DNA of 64,000 nucleotides from Blepharisma stoltei (lineage: Eukaryota; Ciliophora; Heterotrichea; Heterotrichida; Blepharismidae). The stretch covers positions 1,032,501-1,096,500 of the forward strand of contig CAJZBQ010000012.1 of NCBI GenBank assembly GCA_914767885.1. The letters run 5' to 3'. This document shows positions 63,119-64,000 of this stretch, in pieces. Both the position numbers and the translations under genes were made by a program. Numbering within the stretch: position 1 is the stretch's first letter; each line of letters opens with the position of its first letter. The notes under the pieces are model-generated. The model saw nothing but the letters and a program-made list of their open reading frames with translations. It was not told the origin of the DNA and did not search any database.

Positions 63119-63678
63119 AATTACAAAATATTAATTAACTGTATGCAGCTGCTTAAAATAGAATTCTACTTGCATTTCCTCCATTTAATTAGGTTAAAAA
63201 ATATTTATATAAAAAACGCATTTTATTTAGAAAATATTCAATTGATAAATACAATTTATTCTGATTAAAAGGGGTTTAATTTACCAAAAGTATTGAAATT
63301 TACCTATTTTGTTCCATTTAAAGGAAGAAGGAGTTACGCACTATGCATTAGTTTTGCTTCTTGCTCAAAATTTCAATATTTTTTAATTATTTTACTTCTA
63401 ATGATTAGATTTGATTCCAATTTTGTATAGGCTTGAGATTATCTTCTGAAAAACTACTTAATTTTGGCTGATCAGAATCAAACCTTTTCAGATAAATTCC
63501 TTTTTTGAATTATAATAAATTTGATTTGTAAATTTTTTCCTTAGACTTTTCTTTTTAAACTCAAAGCGATAAGTTTTATACATCTATTTTAGGTGCATTC
63601 AGAAATGAAAATCACAGAAATGTATATTTATATTTAAACTTAAGCTCTAGTCGATAGCAGCATTTCTATCTTTTTCTC
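63119..63678. other. AT-rich noncoding region
   Basis: Nothing recognised. Confidence 0.4.
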
Positions 63679-64000
63679 ACTCCCTCCCTCCGTGAGCGAA
63701 CAAAGAAATCTTGTTCGCTCACAGAGGGTTTTTTTTTTTTAAAATTTTGTTTTCAAAATTTAAAAAAATTCCACCTCTCAAAAATTGGAAAGCAAATATT
63801 AATTTAATTTGTAAAAATTTATGTTTTAAATGCAATTTGCTTATAATTAAACAGAATTAGGGAAAGATTTCATGATACTAGTTATCACTTATATATATTT
63901 TTTTTTCCAAAAAAAAATTTGTTCGATTACGAGGTGGGTTTTTTGGGCAAAAAATAGGGATTTTTCTAATGGTTTTGTTCGCTCACAGGGGGTAGGAGAG
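63679..64000. mobile_element. MITE copy 6, reaching the window edge
   Basis: Begins ACTCCCTCCCTCCGTGAGCG and ends at TTCGCTCACAGGGGGTAGGA near base 64000. The full core (TTTCATGATACTAGTTATCA, AAAAATAGGGATTTTTCTAA) is inverted relative to copy 2. The left flank lacks a TA. Confidence 0.8.

Noticed and set aside
1-64000. Telomere repeats marking a chromosome end (CCCTAA-type)
   Set aside because: No tandem telomeric array seen; short TTAACA/TAATC runs are SINE-like tails.

Overview
This window looks like germline (micronuclear) DNA of a heterotrich ciliate, most probably Blepharisma. Three features of the sequence support this. (1) In-frame UGA has to be read as tryptophan in most long genes, while UAA and UAG end them. 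(2) Spliceosomal introns are only 15 or 16 nt: six are placed here, all GT...AG and all needed to keep frame. (3) At least a dozen coding exons are broken by 81-619 bp segments that are not GT...AG introns. Nearly all of these have a TA at each end, and deleting the segment plus one TA restores an uninterrupted, conserved protein. That is the behaviour of internal eliminated sequences (IESs) removed when the somatic macronucleus develops. No macronuclear sequence was available, so the assignment rests on frame restoration and recognisable homology.

Layout. 1-12.6 kb: 3' part of Nup96, a PHO80-like cyclin, a coiled-coil/proline-rich protein, an AT-hook-like protein, a parallel beta-helix protein, a Ser-rich small protein, DCAF11/WDR23 and NAA20. 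12.6-18.2 kb: three dispersed GC-rich SINE-like copies upstream of or inside one long kelch/Cys-rich/membrane gene. 19.4-30 kb: a methyltransferase, a propeller-like protein, an unknown protein, a FAM135-type hydrolase, a U-box protein, coiled-coil proteins and a Cys-rich protein. 30.4-40 kb: IFT144/WDR19 with two SINE-like insertions in its exon, a two-repeat MYB factor, NOP53 and RNF170. 41-50 kb: a small winged-helix-like gene carrying a MITE in its coding region, then a 2163-residue secreted Ser/Thr-rich protein with two IESs. 50-64 kb: gene-poor and decaying, with more winged-helix-like paralogues (two intact, two broken), a truncated MULE-type transposase gene, a Rab-like GTPase plus a degenerate fragment of a relative, hairpins, minisatellites, MITEs and SINE-like copies.

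How it fits together. The housekeeping genes (nuclear pore, cilium, ribosome biogenesis, N-terminal acetylation, ubiquitin ligation) are ordinary and compact. What is unusual is the germline load on them: four SINE-like families, one TA-flanked MITE family, foldback elements and a MULE. The central observation is that retroposed SINE-like elements sit inside essential exons. Their 14-17 bp target-site duplications each contain a TA, so both ends of the insert automatically carry matched TA dinucleotides, and TA-to-TA deletion restores the gene exactly. This suggests a direct route by which a retrotransposon insertion becomes a precisely excised IES at the moment it lands.
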